Assembly (NCBI RefSeq): GCF_014207235.1
Contig: NZ_JACHDA010000009.1
Span: 110,782 to 174,781 of the forward strand
Source: Sphingopyxis sp. JAI128
Lineage (GTDB): Bacteria; Pseudomonadota; Alphaproteobacteria; Sphingomonadales; Sphingomonadaceae
Length of the DNA: 64,000 bases
Direction of reading: 5' to 3'
Part shown: positions 1 to 8,761 of the stretch, piece by piece
Layout: each line of letters starts with the position of its first letter
Position numbering within the stretch: the first letter of the stretch is position 1
Notes under the pieces: generated by a model
What the model saw: only the letters and a program-made list of their open reading frames with translations
Told to the model about the DNA's origin: nothing
Database searches by the model: none
Program-made: the position numbers and the translations under genes

Positions 1-978
1 GTTGCCGTGCTCGTCGCGATGTTGATCATCTGGCTGTCGCCAATCAACGACGTCACCCCCGAACTACGCGCCCGGACGCAGCCGACCCTGCTCGACCTCG
101 GCGTCGCAGTCGTAGGCGGCATTGCCGGCGTCTACGCGATCATGCGCAAGCTGTCGGGGGTGATGGTCGGCGTTGCGATCGCGACAGCGCTCGTTCCGCC
201 GCTCTCGACTATCGGCTTCGGTCTAGCGACCGGCCGCTTCGATTTCGCGCTTGGTTCGGCGCTGCTCTTCCTCACCAACACGCTCGCCATCGCTTTCGCA
301 GCGACGATCGTCGCGCGCGTCAACCGTTTCGGGCCGTCGCTGACCGCGCAGCATACGATGATGCAGGTCGCGGGGATTGTCGTGACGCTGGGCATATTGT
401 CGATCCCGCTTGCGCTCTCGCTCAACGCCATCGTCCGCGAGATCGGCGCGCGCAACGCGGTGCAAACCGAACTCGACCGGTTGCTCGACCCCAGCGACCG
501 CGTGGACAGCCTCAATGTGCGGATGGACGGCGAGGATGTTTCAGTCGATGGCGTCGTGCTGGTCGATCAATATGCCGCGCAGCTCAATCCCGACCTGGCG
601 CGGCAGGTCCAACGCAAGCTCAAGCGTTCGGTGCGGGTCAACATCGTCCAGCTCCGGCAACAGACCAACGCCGCTGCGCAGGTCGAGGAACAGTTGAACC
701 GCCGCGTCACGACACTCGAACAGCGCGAGGGTGACAGCCGCGACATCATCGCGGGGCTCACCGTCGGCGAGTTGGTGCCGCGCGAGCGGGTGCTGGTTGA
801 CGCGCAGGCGCGCCGCGTCGTTGTCCAACGCGACCGCGAGGCGGAAGGCGAACAGGTCGCGGCCGCGATCGACCGCATCATGTCGTCGGTGCAGGCGAAC
901 TATCCGCAATGGCTGATCCAGAATGGCGTGCTGACGGTAGCGGAAGCGCCGGCTGCGGAAGCGCCTGCGGCCGAATAA
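1..978 (+). CDS. DUF389 family membrane protein, 5' end missing
   Basis: The frame is open from the first base, so this is the C-terminal part of a longer protein cut by the window edge. About four hydrophobic segments occupy the first 150 visible residues, including the ATALVPPLS stretch typical of the DUF389 (TIGR00341) membrane core. A soluble charged tail of about 180 residues follows and ends in an Ala/Glu/Pro repeat. DUF389 proteins are inner-membrane proteins of unknown function. The family call rests on the conserved membrane core; substrate and role cannot be inferred. Confidence 0.75.
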   Translation, partial: VAVLVAMLIIWLSPINDVTPELRARTQPTLLDLGVAVVGGIAGVYAIMRKLSGVMVGVAIATALVPPLSTIGFGLATGRFDFALGSALLFLTNTLAIAFAATIVARVNRFGPSLTAQHTMMQVAGIVVTLGILSIPLALSLNAIVREIGARNAVQTELDRLLDPSDRVDSLNVRMDGEDVSVDGVVLVDQYAAQLNPDLARQVQRKLKRSVRVNIVQLRQQTNAAAQVEEQLNRRVTTLEQREGDSRDIIAGLTVGELVPRERVLVDAQARRVVVQRDREAEGEQVAAAIDRIMSSVQANYPQWLIQNGVLTVAEAPAAEAPAAE

Positions 979-1069
979 CCAGCCGCAGACCTATTCGGGT
1001 TGACCAGCCGCGCCCGATCGCATGGGATGGGCGCCCATCGGCGAGCGATGGCGGGCAGGGGGAGACTCT

Positions 1070-2350
1070 ATGGGCGGCAAGCGATTGGCACTGGCGATGA
1101 TGATGGCGTGCGCGGGCGTCGCGATTGCACCGCCGCTTTCACATGCGCGGACCGCACCCGCCCAAGTGGTGAAAATCGACAAGGCGCGGATCGACGCCGC
1201 GCTTCAGGCGATGGTCGCCGACGGTCGCGCCGCCGGCACGTCGGCCTTGATCTGGCAGGACGGGCGCGAGGTCTATTTTGGCGCGGCGGGCATGGCCGAC
1301 AGCGCGGCGAAGCGCCCGATGCGCCGCGATGCGATCGTTCAGATCTATTCGATGACCAAGCCCGTCACTGGCGTCGCGCTGATGCAGCTGTGGGAGGCTG
1401 GAAAATTCCGCCTCGACGATCCGCTCGCCAAATATCTACCTGAATATGCGGATATGCGCGTCTATGCGGGCAAGGATGCGGCGGGTCGGCCGCAGACTGT
1501 GGCGGCTGCGCGCCCGATCAGCGTGCGCGACATAATGCGTCACACGGCGGGCTTCGCCTATGGCGCGGGGCCGACGCCCGCGCACGACGCCTATGTCGCC
1601 GCCGACCCGCTTGCGCTGACGATCCCGCTATCCGAGGCGAGCAGGCGCCTCGCCACAGTGCCGTTGCTCTATCAGCCGGGCGCGCAGTGGGAATATAGCA
1701 TCGCGGTCGATGTGCAGGCGGCACTTGTCGAGAAACTGTCGGGTGAGCGCTTCGCCGACTATGTTCGCGCCAATATTTTGCAGCCGCTGGGGATGGCCGA
1801 CACCGCGTGGCGCCAGCCCGATGCGCGGCTGGCGCGCTTCGCGGCGATGAATGTGAAGAAGGAGGGCAAGCTGGTTCAGCAATCGGCGGCCGAGGCGCAG
1901 ACGCTGAATTTTCGCGATCATGCGCTGACTCCCGGCGGCTTCGGCCTCGCTTCGACGCTTGACGATTATTCGCGTTTCGCGCGTATGCTGCTGGGCAAGG
2001 GCGAACTCGACGGCGTGCGCATTCTCAAATCCTCCACGGTCCAGCTGATGGCGACCGATCAGCTCGATCCCGCCATCACCGAGCGCGCATGGTTGCCGAG
2101 CAAGGGCGCGGTCGGCTTCGGCTTCGATTTCGCGGTACGCAAGTCACCACCGCAAAGTCCGGAAGAGAATCGCGGTGCGACCGGCGAGTATTTCTGGGAC
2201 GGCGCCGCTTCGACCCTGTTCTGGGTCGATCCGGCCAACAAGCTGACCGCGGTCTTCTTCGTCCAGACGATGCCTTATGACGGCACGCTCCACCGCGATT
2301 TCCGGGCGGCGGTCTACGGACCGGATTATCGGGGACCCGCGGGCGACTAG
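1070..2350 (+). CDS. Serine hydrolase of the beta-lactamase / class C esterase fold, secreted
   Basis: This is a 426-residue member of the beta-lactamase-related serine hydrolases (esterase EstB, D-aminopeptidase and class C relatives). The Ser-x-x-Lys nucleophile motif is in IYSMTKPVTG. A Tyr motif follows in QWEYSIAVDVQ, and a Gly-rich C-terminal strand (WDGAASTLFWVDP) stands where family members carry HxG or KTG. I chose the ATG at 1070 over the one at 1022 because GGGGAGA sits just upstream and the new N-terminus is a clean signal peptide (MGGKRLALAMMMACAGVAIA). It is therefore likely periplasmic. Substrate is unknown; family members are more often esterases than true beta-lactamases. Confidence 0.85.
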   Translation: MGGKRLALAMMMACAGVAIAPPLSHARTAPAQVVKIDKARIDAALQAMVADGRAAGTSALIWQDGREVYFGAAGMADSAAKRPMRRDAIVQIYSMTKPVTGVALMQLWEAGKFRLDDPLAKYLPEYADMRVYAGKDAAGRPQTVAAARPISVRDIMRHTAGFAYGAGPTPAHDAYVAADPLALTIPLSEASRRLATVPLLYQPGAQWEYSIAVDVQAALVEKLSGERFADYVRANILQPLGMADTAWRQPDARLARFAAMNVKKEGKLVQQSAAEAQTLNFRDHALTPGGFGLASTLDDYSRFARMLLGKGELDGVRILKSSTVQLMATDQLDPAITERAWLPSKGAVGFGFDFAVRKSPPQSPEENRGATGEYFWDGAASTLFWVDPANKLTAVFFVQTMPYDGTLHRDFRAAVYGPDYRGPAGD

Positions 2351-2404
2351 ATTTGTCATATATCGGTCATCGACACGCGCTTGAGCGGGTCCGAGGAGTT
2401 TCCG

Positions 2405-3400
2405 ATGTCGCAGACCGATAAACGCCGCCTGCTCGCCGAAGGCCTCGCCGCGGGCGAGGACGATGCCGCGCTCCATGCGCGGCTCGTCGCCGCCGGTGTG
2501 TCGGCGGCGGCGGCAAAATATGAGGTCGACCGGCTGGCGAAGGACCCGATGGCAGCGATGCTGCGGCGGCAGGCTGCCCGCACGGCGAAGCAGGGCTGGC
2601 TGCTCGACAACCAGCAGCGGCTCGCGCTCGAAGCCGATGGCGGCTTTGCGCTCGATACGCTGGAGCGGCCCGATCCCGATCATTTCTATCGCCATTATTA
2701 TGAGGCGAACCGGCCGGCCAAGATCGCCGGGCTCGTCGAGCGTTGGCCCGCACTGGCGCGCTGGTCGCTCGACCATTTCGCACGGGTTTCGGGCGACGCG
2801 ATCGTCGAGGCGCAGGTCGAGCGCGAAAGCGATCCCGATTATGAGCTTGCAAAGGACGACCACCGCCGCCTCGTCCGCTTCGTCGACCTGATCGACTGGC
2901 TCCGCAAGGACGAAGCGAGCAACGACATATACCTCACCGCCTATAACAGCGGGGCTAACGCCGCGGCGCTGGCGCCCTTGTGGGACGATATGGCACCGAT
3001 CGACCTGCTTGACGGGACGCGGACGCGCGACGGCTTTTTCTGGCTGGGCCCGAAGGGCACGCTTACGCCCTGGCACCACGATCTCACCAACAACCTGCTC
3101 GTGCAGGTGGTCGGACGCAAGCGGGTGCGGATGGCGCCGCCCTGGGCGTTCGCGCGGATGCGCAACAGCCGCCACTGTTTCTCCGACTGGGGCAATGACG
3201 TGCTGCCGGCCGGTACTGGCGATACGGGGACGCCGCCGGTACTCGAAACGATCATCGGTCCCGGCGAGGCGATTTTCCTGCCCGTCGGCTGGTGGCATCA
3301 GGTCGAAGCGCTCGACCTGTCGGCGAGCATGAGCTTTACCAGCTTCCGCCGCCCCAATGCACATGTCGAGGATTATGCCTCTTACGGTGCCATAGGTTGA
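2405..3400 (+). CDS. Cupin-like / JmjC-domain Fe(II)/2-oxoglutarate oxygenase
   Basis: This 331-residue protein has a roughly 90-residue N-terminal helical region and then a cupin_8 (JmjC-like) barrel. The first iron ligands are in TPWHHDLTNNLL (His-x-Asp) and the distal His in VGWWHQVEAL, so the metal triad looks intact. Family members hydroxylate proteins, tRNA or small molecules with 2-oxoglutarate and O2; the substrate here is unknown. I chose the ATG at 2405 over the TTG at 2381 because a GGAG motif lies just before it. It lies about 55 bp downstream of the serine hydrolase on the same strand and may be co-transcribed. Confidence 0.85.
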   Translation: MSQTDKRRLLAEGLAAGEDDAALHARLVAAGVSAAAAKYEVDRLAKDPMAAMLRRQAARTAKQGWLLDNQQRLALEADGGFALDTLERPDPDHFYRHYYEANRPAKIAGLVERWPALARWSLDHFARVSGDAIVEAQVERESDPDYELAKDDHRRLVRFVDLIDWLRKDEASNDIYLTAYNSGANAAALAPLWDDMAPIDLLDGTRTRDGFFWLGPKGTLTPWHHDLTNNLLVQVVGRKRVRMAPPWAFARMRNSRHCFSDWGNDVLPAGTGDTGTPPVLETIIGPGEAIFLPVGWWHQVEALDLSASMSFTSFRRPNAHVEDYASYGAIG

Positions 3401-4264
3401 CCGATTTTCCCGAGCGATCCAATAGGTTTGAAAAGGGGTTCACCCCGGGGTCTCTCGAAGACGGCACGGCGGCCCTGGTGCTCTCCGGTGGCCTGTGGAT
3501 CGCCGGCTAACGGCAGATATCAGGGGCTGGTTCACTTCCGTCCGATCGTCGGCGAGCAGGGCAAGCCCCGAAGCTGTCATATACAGCAATCCACGCGGCC
3601 AAAGGCGTTCGACGATGCGGTGTGCCGGGGATGATGGAGCGCGCGCAGTTCGAGCCCGCGCTGGAACCGTCTCGTCTCGACGCCGCCGACCGCGCCATGC
3701 AGGTCGGTGGCGGCATCGGATACCCGCGCCCCAAACCCCTCCAACATATGTATCGACACCACCCGCACCTTAGCGTGGCGGCTACGCGGTCATTCCAAAG
3801 GTCAGGAAAGGTCAGCCTTGTGCAGCCCCCATTTGTCGCGCTCGGCGGTGAGGCCGCGTCCGGTTCGTGCGCGCATCCATAAGCCGGGAAACGCATGCTT
3901 TTGCCGACATGGAGAAAGAGCCGGGACGAAGGCTGGCACGGCTGGATAATGTAGGAAAGGCCTTTTTTGCAGGCGTCGGATTTGGGGACCTCACGCCATC
4001 AGCCCCTCCGTCAGCGCTGCGCGCTGCCACCTCCCCATGGCTTCGCCACAGGGAGGAGCGAACGGCAGTTTGCCGTCGCTGTGCGAAGTTGTCTGATACG
4101 CAGCGTCCATGTCCCGTCGATGCAGGTCCTTCCCCCTTACCGGCATGGGTCTCCCGCATATTTTTCCGGATCCTGTCACGCGCCGCAGCTTGCTTGACCA
4201 AAAGTTTCAGGTTGCTACTCATCTTCGACATAAAGAAAGCAACGATTCCCGGAGATGATGCCCG
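3401..4264 (+). other. Gene-free interval of about 860 bp with possible structured RNA
   Basis: I find no convincing coding sequence; the short frames have no recognisable motif. Two things stand out. From about 3405 to 3510 three stems can be drawn: GCGATCC (3414-3420) with GGATCGC (3497-3503), a GGGG-TTCA-CCCC hairpin (3435-3446), and a GGCCCTGG / CCGG-T-GGCC hairpin (3471-3493). This could be a small RNA or a 3' structure of the cupin mRNA. From 3995 to 4057 there is a half copy of the 133-bp repeat. The last 70 bases are comparatively AT-rich and probably hold the promoter of the acyl-CoA ligase operon, with TTGACC near 4193. Confidence 0.4.
3995..4057. repeat. Half copy of the 133-bp inverted-repeat element
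   Basis: The segment from GCCATCAGCCCCTCCG through CCACAGGGAGGAG is the reverse complement of the left half of the elements at 20100-20232 and 29005-29136, including the end sequence CATGGCTTCGCCACAGGGAGG. The other half is absent. Confidence 0.7.
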
Positions 4265-5797
4265 ATGCACCCCTCAGTCCACGCGCGTAGCAATCCTGAC
4301 AAAGCCGCGATCATTGTCGCCGAGACCGGCGAGACGATCAGCTATGGCGAACTCGACGCGGCGTCGAACCGCGCCGCGCAGCTCTTCCGCTCGCACGGGC
4401 TGGGCCATGAGGATGTCGTCGCCTTCATGCTCGACAACACGCCGCATTATTATGGCCTGACCTGGGGCGCACAGCGCGCGGGGCTCCGCTATGTCTGCAT
4501 TTCGTCGCGACTGACGCAGGACGAGACCGACTATATCCTCGACAATTCGGGCGCGAAAATCCTTGTCGTTTCGGCGAGCCTTGCCGCCGCGGCGCAGCAG
4601 TTGACCACAGGGATCAAACGATTCGTCATGGGCGGCGAAATTCCGGGCTACGCAAGCTGGGAGGATGCCGTTGCCGCCATGCCCGCGACGCCCGCCGCCG
4701 ACGAGCGCGCCGGGGTCGATATGCTCTATTCGTCGGGGACCACGGGGCGTCCCAAGGGCGTGCGCGTGCCGCTGCCCGAAGATCCCGCGATCGATGCGGC
4801 GAACAGTCTCGTCATGCTTGCGTCCGCCGTCTTTCAGATCGATTCGGACAGCATCTACCTGTCGCCCGCGCCGCTCTATCACGCGGCGCCGCTGCGCTGG
4901 TCGATGACGATTCACCGGTTGGGCGGCACGGTCGTGCTGATGAAGAAGTTCGACCCCGAAGCGGCGCTGGCGCATATCGAGAAATATCGCGTGAATTCGA
5001 GCCAGTGGGTGCCGACGCATTTCGTGCGGATGCTCAAGCTGCCCGATGAGGTCCGCATCCGCTACGACACCTCGTCGCTGAAGGTCGCGATCCACGCGGC
5101 GGCGCCGTGCCCGGTGCCGGTGAAGCAGGCGATGATCGACTGGTGGGGACCGGTGCTCTTTGAATATTATGCCGGGTCCGAAGGCAATGGCATGACCTTC
5201 ATCTCCAGCACCGACTGGCTGACGCACCGGGGCAGCGTCGGGCGTCCGATCCTTGGCACCGTGCATATCATGGGCGAGGACAATGAGACCGAGCTTGGCG
5301 CAGGTGAGGAAGGCACGGTTTTCTTCGAGAGCGAGAATGTTTTCGAATATCACGGCGATGACGAAAAGACAGCGTCGAGCCGCAATTCAAAGGGTTGGTC
5401 GACGCTCGGCGATGTCGGCAAGCTGGACGCCGAAGGCTTTCTCTACCTGACCGACCGCAAGAGCTTCATGATCATTTCGGGCGGGGTGAACATCTATCCG
5501 CAGGAAATCGAAAATCATCTCGTCACTCATCCCAAGGTCGCCGACGTCGCGGTGGTCGGCGGTCCGCATGAGGAGATGGGCGAGGAGGTTATCGCGGTGA
5601 TCCAGCCCGCCGACATGGCCGAGGCAGGCGAGGCGTTGCGTGACGAACTCATCGCCTTTGCGCGCGAGAAGCTGTCGGGGGTGAAGATCCCGCGCCGGAT
5701 CGACTTCCTCGAAGCGCTGCCGCGCCACGACACGGGCAAGCTCTACAAGCGGCTGCTGCGCGACCAATATTGGGAGAAAGCGAAGGCGGAGGCCTGA
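4265..5797 (+). CDS. AMP-dependent acyl-CoA synthetase
   Basis: This 510-residue ANL-superfamily ligase activates a carboxylic acid to its adenylate and then the CoA thioester. The P-loop-like motif YSSGTTGRPKG is near residues 156-166, and the adenylate-binding YYAGSEGNG lies in mid-protein. The hinge YLTDRKSFMIISGGVNIYP and the C-terminal catalytic lysine in RHDTGKLYKR are all present. Length is slightly under the usual 520-550. It starts an operon with a 2-hydroxychromene-2-carboxylate isomerase family protein (2-bp gap) and a crotonase, which suggests CoA-dependent breakdown of a fatty or aromatic acid. The acid cannot be named. The ATG at 4265 follows GGAGA. Confidence 0.9.
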   Translation: MHPSVHARSNPDKAAIIVAETGETISYGELDAASNRAAQLFRSHGLGHEDVVAFMLDNTPHYYGLTWGAQRAGLRYVCISSRLTQDETDYILDNSGAKILVVSASLAAAAQQLTTGIKRFVMGGEIPGYASWEDAVAAMPATPAADERAGVDMLYSSGTTGRPKGVRVPLPEDPAIDAANSLVMLASAVFQIDSDSIYLSPAPLYHAAPLRWSMTIHRLGGTVVLMKKFDPEAALAHIEKYRVNSSQWVPTHFVRMLKLPDEVRIRYDTSSLKVAIHAAAPCPVPVKQAMIDWWGPVLFEYYAGSEGNGMTFISSTDWLTHRGSVGRPILGTVHIMGEDNETELGAGEEGTVFFESENVFEYHGDDEKTASSRNSKGWSTLGDVGKLDAEGFLYLTDRKSFMIISGGVNIYPQEIENHLVTHPKVADVAVVGGPHEEMGEEVIAVIQPADMAEAGEALRDELIAFAREKLSGVKIPRRIDFLEALPRHDTGKLYKRLLRDQYWEKAKAEA

Positions 5798-5799
5798 GT

Positions 5800-6408
5800 A
5801 TGGCCGCGCGCGTCGAATTTTTCTTCGACCTCTCTTCGCCCTGGACGTGTCTCGCGTTCCACAATCTGCCGGCTGTGCTCGATCAGACGGGTGCGACCGC
5901 GATCTACCGGCCGATCCTTGTCGGCGGGGTGTTCAACGCGGTGAACCCGGCCGTCTATGCGGCGCGCGAGCAGGCCGATAACCGGCGGCTCCAGCATAGC
6001 TGGAAGATTTTGAAGGACTGGGCGCGGCTCGCGGAGGTTCCGATGAATTTCCCGTCGAAGTGGCATCCCGCGAAAAGCATCGCCGCGATGCGTTTCTGCT
6101 GTGCGCTCGAAGGGGATCAGGCCGCGCTCGTACGGTTCGCGCGCGGCGCTTTTGCGAGCTATTTCGACCGGCAGGAGAATCTCGACGATCCCGCCGTGCT
6201 CGCCGCGGTCGCCGATGCCGAGGGCCTCGACGGCGCCGCGCTCGTCGCCGCCGCCGCCAGCGACTCGGTCAAGGCGCGGCTGCGCGCGAATACCGATGAA
6301 GTCATCGCGCGCGGCGGCTATGGGTCGCCGACGATCTTCGTCGATCGCGACGATATGTATTTCGGCAACGACCAGCTTCCGCTCGTCGAAGCCGCCTTGA
6401 AGCGCTGA
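5800..6408 (+). CDS. 2-hydroxychromene-2-carboxylate isomerase / DsbA-family (GST kappa type)
   Basis: This 202-residue thioredoxin-fold protein begins with FFFDLSSPWT, where the Ser of SSPW is the glutathione-activating residue of HCCA isomerases and kappa GSTs. The C-terminal GSPTIFVDRDDMYFGNDQL segment is the family's cis-Pro and closing strand. HCCA isomerase acts in naphthalene-type aromatic catabolism, but many homologues serve unrelated pathways. The ATG lies two bases after the ligase stop, with the ribosome site AAGGCGGAG inside the ligase gene, so the two are translationally coupled. The pairing with a CoA ligase and a crotonase favours a catabolic role. Confidence 0.82.
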   Translation: MAARVEFFFDLSSPWTCLAFHNLPAVLDQTGATAIYRPILVGGVFNAVNPAVYAAREQADNRRLQHSWKILKDWARLAEVPMNFPSKWHPAKSIAAMRFCCALEGDQAALVRFARGAFASYFDRQENLDDPAVLAAVADAEGLDGAALVAAAASDSVKARLRANTDEVIARGGYGSPTIFVDRDDMYFGNDQLPLVEAALKR

Positions 6409-6421
6409 AAGGGACGCTCCC

Positions 6422-7225
6422 GTGAAAGACCGCATTTCGATTACCATGCTGGAAGGCGGCATTGCCGACGTCCGGCTGATCCGCTCCGACAAGATGAACG
6501 CGCTCGACCCGGCGATGTGGGAAGCGCTCGCCGAGGCGGTCGACCGGCTCAAGGCGACCGCGGGCCTGCGCGTCGTCGTGCTGTCGGGCGAGGGGCGCGC
6601 TTTCTGTGCCGGGCTCGACCTCTCCAGCCTCTCGGGCGATCGCGACCCGGGCGCGAGCAGCGCGGGCGGCAGCTTGGCCGAGCGCACGAAGGGCATCGCA
6701 AACAATGCCCAATATGCTGCATGGGGCTGGCGCGAACTGCCGGTGCCAGTGATCGCTGCGGTGCACGGCGTCGCGTTCGGGGCGGGGAGCCAGATCATGG
6801 CCGCGGCCGACATCCGCATCGTCCACCCCGACACGCGCATCGCGATCATGGAGATGCGCTGGGGCCTCGTCCCCGACGTTGCGGGCATGGCGCTGTGGCG
6901 CACGCAGGTCGCCGACGATGTGCTGCGCGAGTTGATCTATACCAACCGCGAATTCAACGGTTCGGAGGCGAAGCTGCTCGGCTTCGCAACGCATGTTTCC
7001 GACGACCCGCTGGCGAAGGCGATGGAACTGGCCGCGGTGATTGCCGACAAGAATCCGCACGCGATCCGCGGGGCGAAGCGGCTGTGCAATATGCTGGCCG
7101 ACGCGAGCGATGCCGAAATATTGCAGGCCGAGAGCGACGAGCAGGTGAAGGTCATCCGCACGCCCAACCAGATGGAGGCGGTGATGGCGGGAATGCAGAA
7201 GCGCAAGCCGAATTTCGTCGACTAG
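6422..7225 (+). CDS. Enoyl-CoA hydratase / crotonase-family protein
   Basis: This 267-residue crotonase-fold protein starts at a GTG 13 bp after the isomerase stop, with AAAGGGA upstream. The first oxyanion-hole segment is GRAFCAGLDLSSLSG and the second is HGVAFGAGSQIMAAADIRI; the third conserved region is MEMRWGLVPDVAGM. The Glu normally used for hydration is not obvious at the usual place, so the exact reaction (hydration, isomerisation or hydrolysis) is open. It closes the ligase/isomerase operon. Its stop codon overlaps the convergent ATP12 gene by 4 bp. Confidence 0.87.
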   Translation: MKDRISITMLEGGIADVRLIRSDKMNALDPAMWEALAEAVDRLKATAGLRVVVLSGEGRAFCAGLDLSSLSGDRDPGASSAGGSLAERTKGIANNAQYAAWGWRELPVPVIAAVHGVAFGAGSQIMAAADIRIVHPDTRIAIMEMRWGLVPDVAGMALWRTQVADDVLRELIYTNREFNGSEAKLLGFATHVSDDPLAKAMELAAVIADKNPHAIRGAKRLCNMLADASDAEILQAESDEQVKVIRTPNQMEAVMAGMQKRKPNFVD

Positions 7226-7911
7226 AGCAGGGTCAGGAATCGCGCCGCATTGTCCCAGTCGCGCTTGTTCGCCGCGCGCGCCTTTTGCGCTTCGCTGTCG
7301 GCGCCCCAGCGGCGTTCCTGATAAAGATCGTCGAGGCTGACCGCCTGCCACACGGTGTCGGCGTCATAGGCTTCGGCGAGCAGCGCGAGGCCGGCGACGA
7401 GCGAGCCGCCGATGGTCGTCAGCGGCGTCAGCGCGGTGATGCGCCATTGGTCCTGCGCGAACACCGCATCCTGCAGCGCCGCGACGGTCGCCTGGGGCTG
7501 GTCGACTGGCAGCACGCCCTGCGTCAGTGTAAATTCGATGGCGTACCGTGCTTCGGCCCAGGCAAGCAGGGGGTTCCATGCCGCCGCCTGTTCGGCCTGC
7601 AACGCCGCATCGCGGGCGTCGCGGTAGCAGAAGAGGTCGCCCGCGGCATAGGCCGCGACCGGCGCGGCAAAGGCGGCGAGGTCGCGCGCGGCGAGGTCGA
7701 TCGCCGCGTTGGCGAGCCCGGTCATCGGCATCGCGCCGGGATCGATCGTTTCGCCGACGTCGCGCCATTCGGCGGCAATCGCCTCGGCCAGCGCAATGCT
7801 GCCGACCGCCAGCGGCGCGCGCTGCGGCGTGCGCACCGGCCGGCCGTCGAGCGCAATCCCCCAGCCGCCGTCATCCCGGGCGACGGCGACCTCTTTCCAG
7901 AAGCGCTTCAC
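7222..7911 (-). CDS. ATP12 family chaperone for F1-ATPase assembly
   Basis: This 229-residue protein begins MKRFWKEVAVARDDGGWGI and continues with LDGRPVRTP and the AEWRDVGETIDPGAMPMTGLANAA region characteristic of ATP12. In mitochondria ATP12 binds the F1 alpha subunit before hexamer assembly; alphaproteobacteria carry the same family. It heads towards the convergent crotonase gene and sits directly after (4-bp overlap, 7908-7911) a small membrane protein gene on the minus strand, so it is the last gene of a minus-strand operon that includes PaiB and the pseudouridine synthase. Confidence 0.9.
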   Translation of the reverse strand: MKRFWKEVAVARDDGGWGIALDGRPVRTPQRAPLAVGSIALAEAIAAEWRDVGETIDPGAMPMTGLANAAIDLAARDLAAFAAPVAAYAAGDLFCYRDARDAALQAEQAAAWNPLLAWAEARYAIEFTLTQGVLPVDQPQATVAALQDAVFAQDQWRITALTPLTTIGGSLVAGLALLAEAYDADTVWQAVSLDDLYQERRWGADSEAQKARAANKRDWDNAARFLTLL

Positions 7912-8144
7912 AGATCTTTGGGCGAGCGCCAGCGGCGCGCGAGAAGCAAAGGCATCACCGCGAAATCGAATGCGCCGACCAGCACGATCGCCGTGCCGAT
8001 CCAGCGATCGGTCGGCTGGCCCGCCAGGGCAAAACCGCCGCTGATCAGGATGAACCCGATCGCGACGAAAGCCGCGCCCATCAGGCGCATCAGGTTGAGC
8101 GCAAAAAAGCGTTTCCTGGCGAGCGCATCATCGATTTGGTTCAT
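7908..8144 (-). CDS. Small two-helix membrane protein, unknown function
   Basis: This 78-residue protein has a short charged N-terminus (MNQIDDALARKRFF) followed by two hydrophobic segments (about residues 17-41 and 46-68) and a basic tail. It is coupled by 4-bp overlaps to both the PaiB-like gene upstream and ATP12 downstream, which is strong evidence that it is translated. I do not recognise a characterised family. Location next to ATP12 is conserved-looking but says little about function. Confidence 0.75.
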   Translation of the reverse strand: MNQIDDALARKRFFALNLMRLMGAAFVAIGFILISGGFALAGQPTDRWIGTAIVLVGAFDFAVMPLLLARRWRSPKDL

Positions 8145-8761
8145 GCGCCTTCCCTATCGCTGCCGAGGTGGCGCATCAACTGCGCGAGCGCGCCATGGCC
8201 GGTCGCCTCCAAGCCCGCGACGACCCTGTCACGTTCATCGGCGGACTTGTTCTGCGACAGCTTGATCGTCGGGCGCCAGGCGGCGATCCGCATTTCGAAG
8301 CCGACTATGGCGCCGGTCATCTTGCCGAACAGCGCGGGGTTCATCTTGTCGCGCGTCCATGGCGGGTCGGCGCCCACGCGCGTTTCATGCCGGGCGGACA
8401 ATGTGTGGAGCTGCGCAACCAGTTCGGTGTCGTCCAGTCTGCGCGCTACGCCTTCCATTTCGACCGCGACATAATTCCATGTCGGCACCTGGTCGGCGTC
8501 GGCGTACCAGCTCGCGCTGACATAGGCGTCGGGGCCCTGCACGACGGCGAGCGCGGTTGCGCCATCGAGGTGGCGGGTGAGCGCATTGCCGCGTGCGAGG
8601 TGGAATTGCAGCGCCCGCCCGTCGTCGCTCAGCACCACCGGCGCATGCGCGACGCGCGGTCCGTCGGGGGTCGCTGCAAAGATCGCGGCAAAGCCGATTT
8701 CGCGCACCAGCAGTTCGGCGAGGTCGCCCTGCTTTGGCCGAAAGGCGCTGTTCGGGTGCAT
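8141..8761 (-). CDS. PaiB-family FMN-binding protein
   Basis: This 206-residue protein starts MHPNSAFRP and contains PRVAHAPVV, a GPDAYVSASWY segment and VPTWNYVAVEMEG, all signatures of the PaiB family (FMN-binding split barrel). Bacillus PaiB acts with PaiA in sporulation and protease control, and the family is often annotated as a negative transcriptional regulator. Most homologues are uncharacterised flavoproteins, so a regulatory role here is unproven. It shares one base (8761) with the stop of the upstream pseudouridine synthase gene (TGATG coupling). Confidence 0.85.
   Translation of the reverse strand: MHPNSAFRPKQGDLAELLVREIGFAAIFAATPDGPRVAHAPVVLSDDGRALQFHLARGNALTRHLDGATALAVVQGPDAYVSASWYADADQVPTWNYVAVEMEGVARRLDDTELVAQLHTLSARHETRVGADPPWTRDKMNPALFGKMTGAIVGFEMRIAAWRPTIKLSQNKSADERDRVVAGLEATGHGALAQLMRHLGSDREGA

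Noticed and set aside
3507..3896. Minus-strand frame of 129 codons in the 3.4-4.26 kb gap
   Set aside because: Composition is Cys/Arg-rich and typical of random frames; no ribosome site, no motif.
6517..8265. A 582-codon frame on the plus strand across the crotonase and ATP12 genes
   Set aside because: It is out of frame with the crotonase and antisense to ATP12; Arg-rich translation without motifs.
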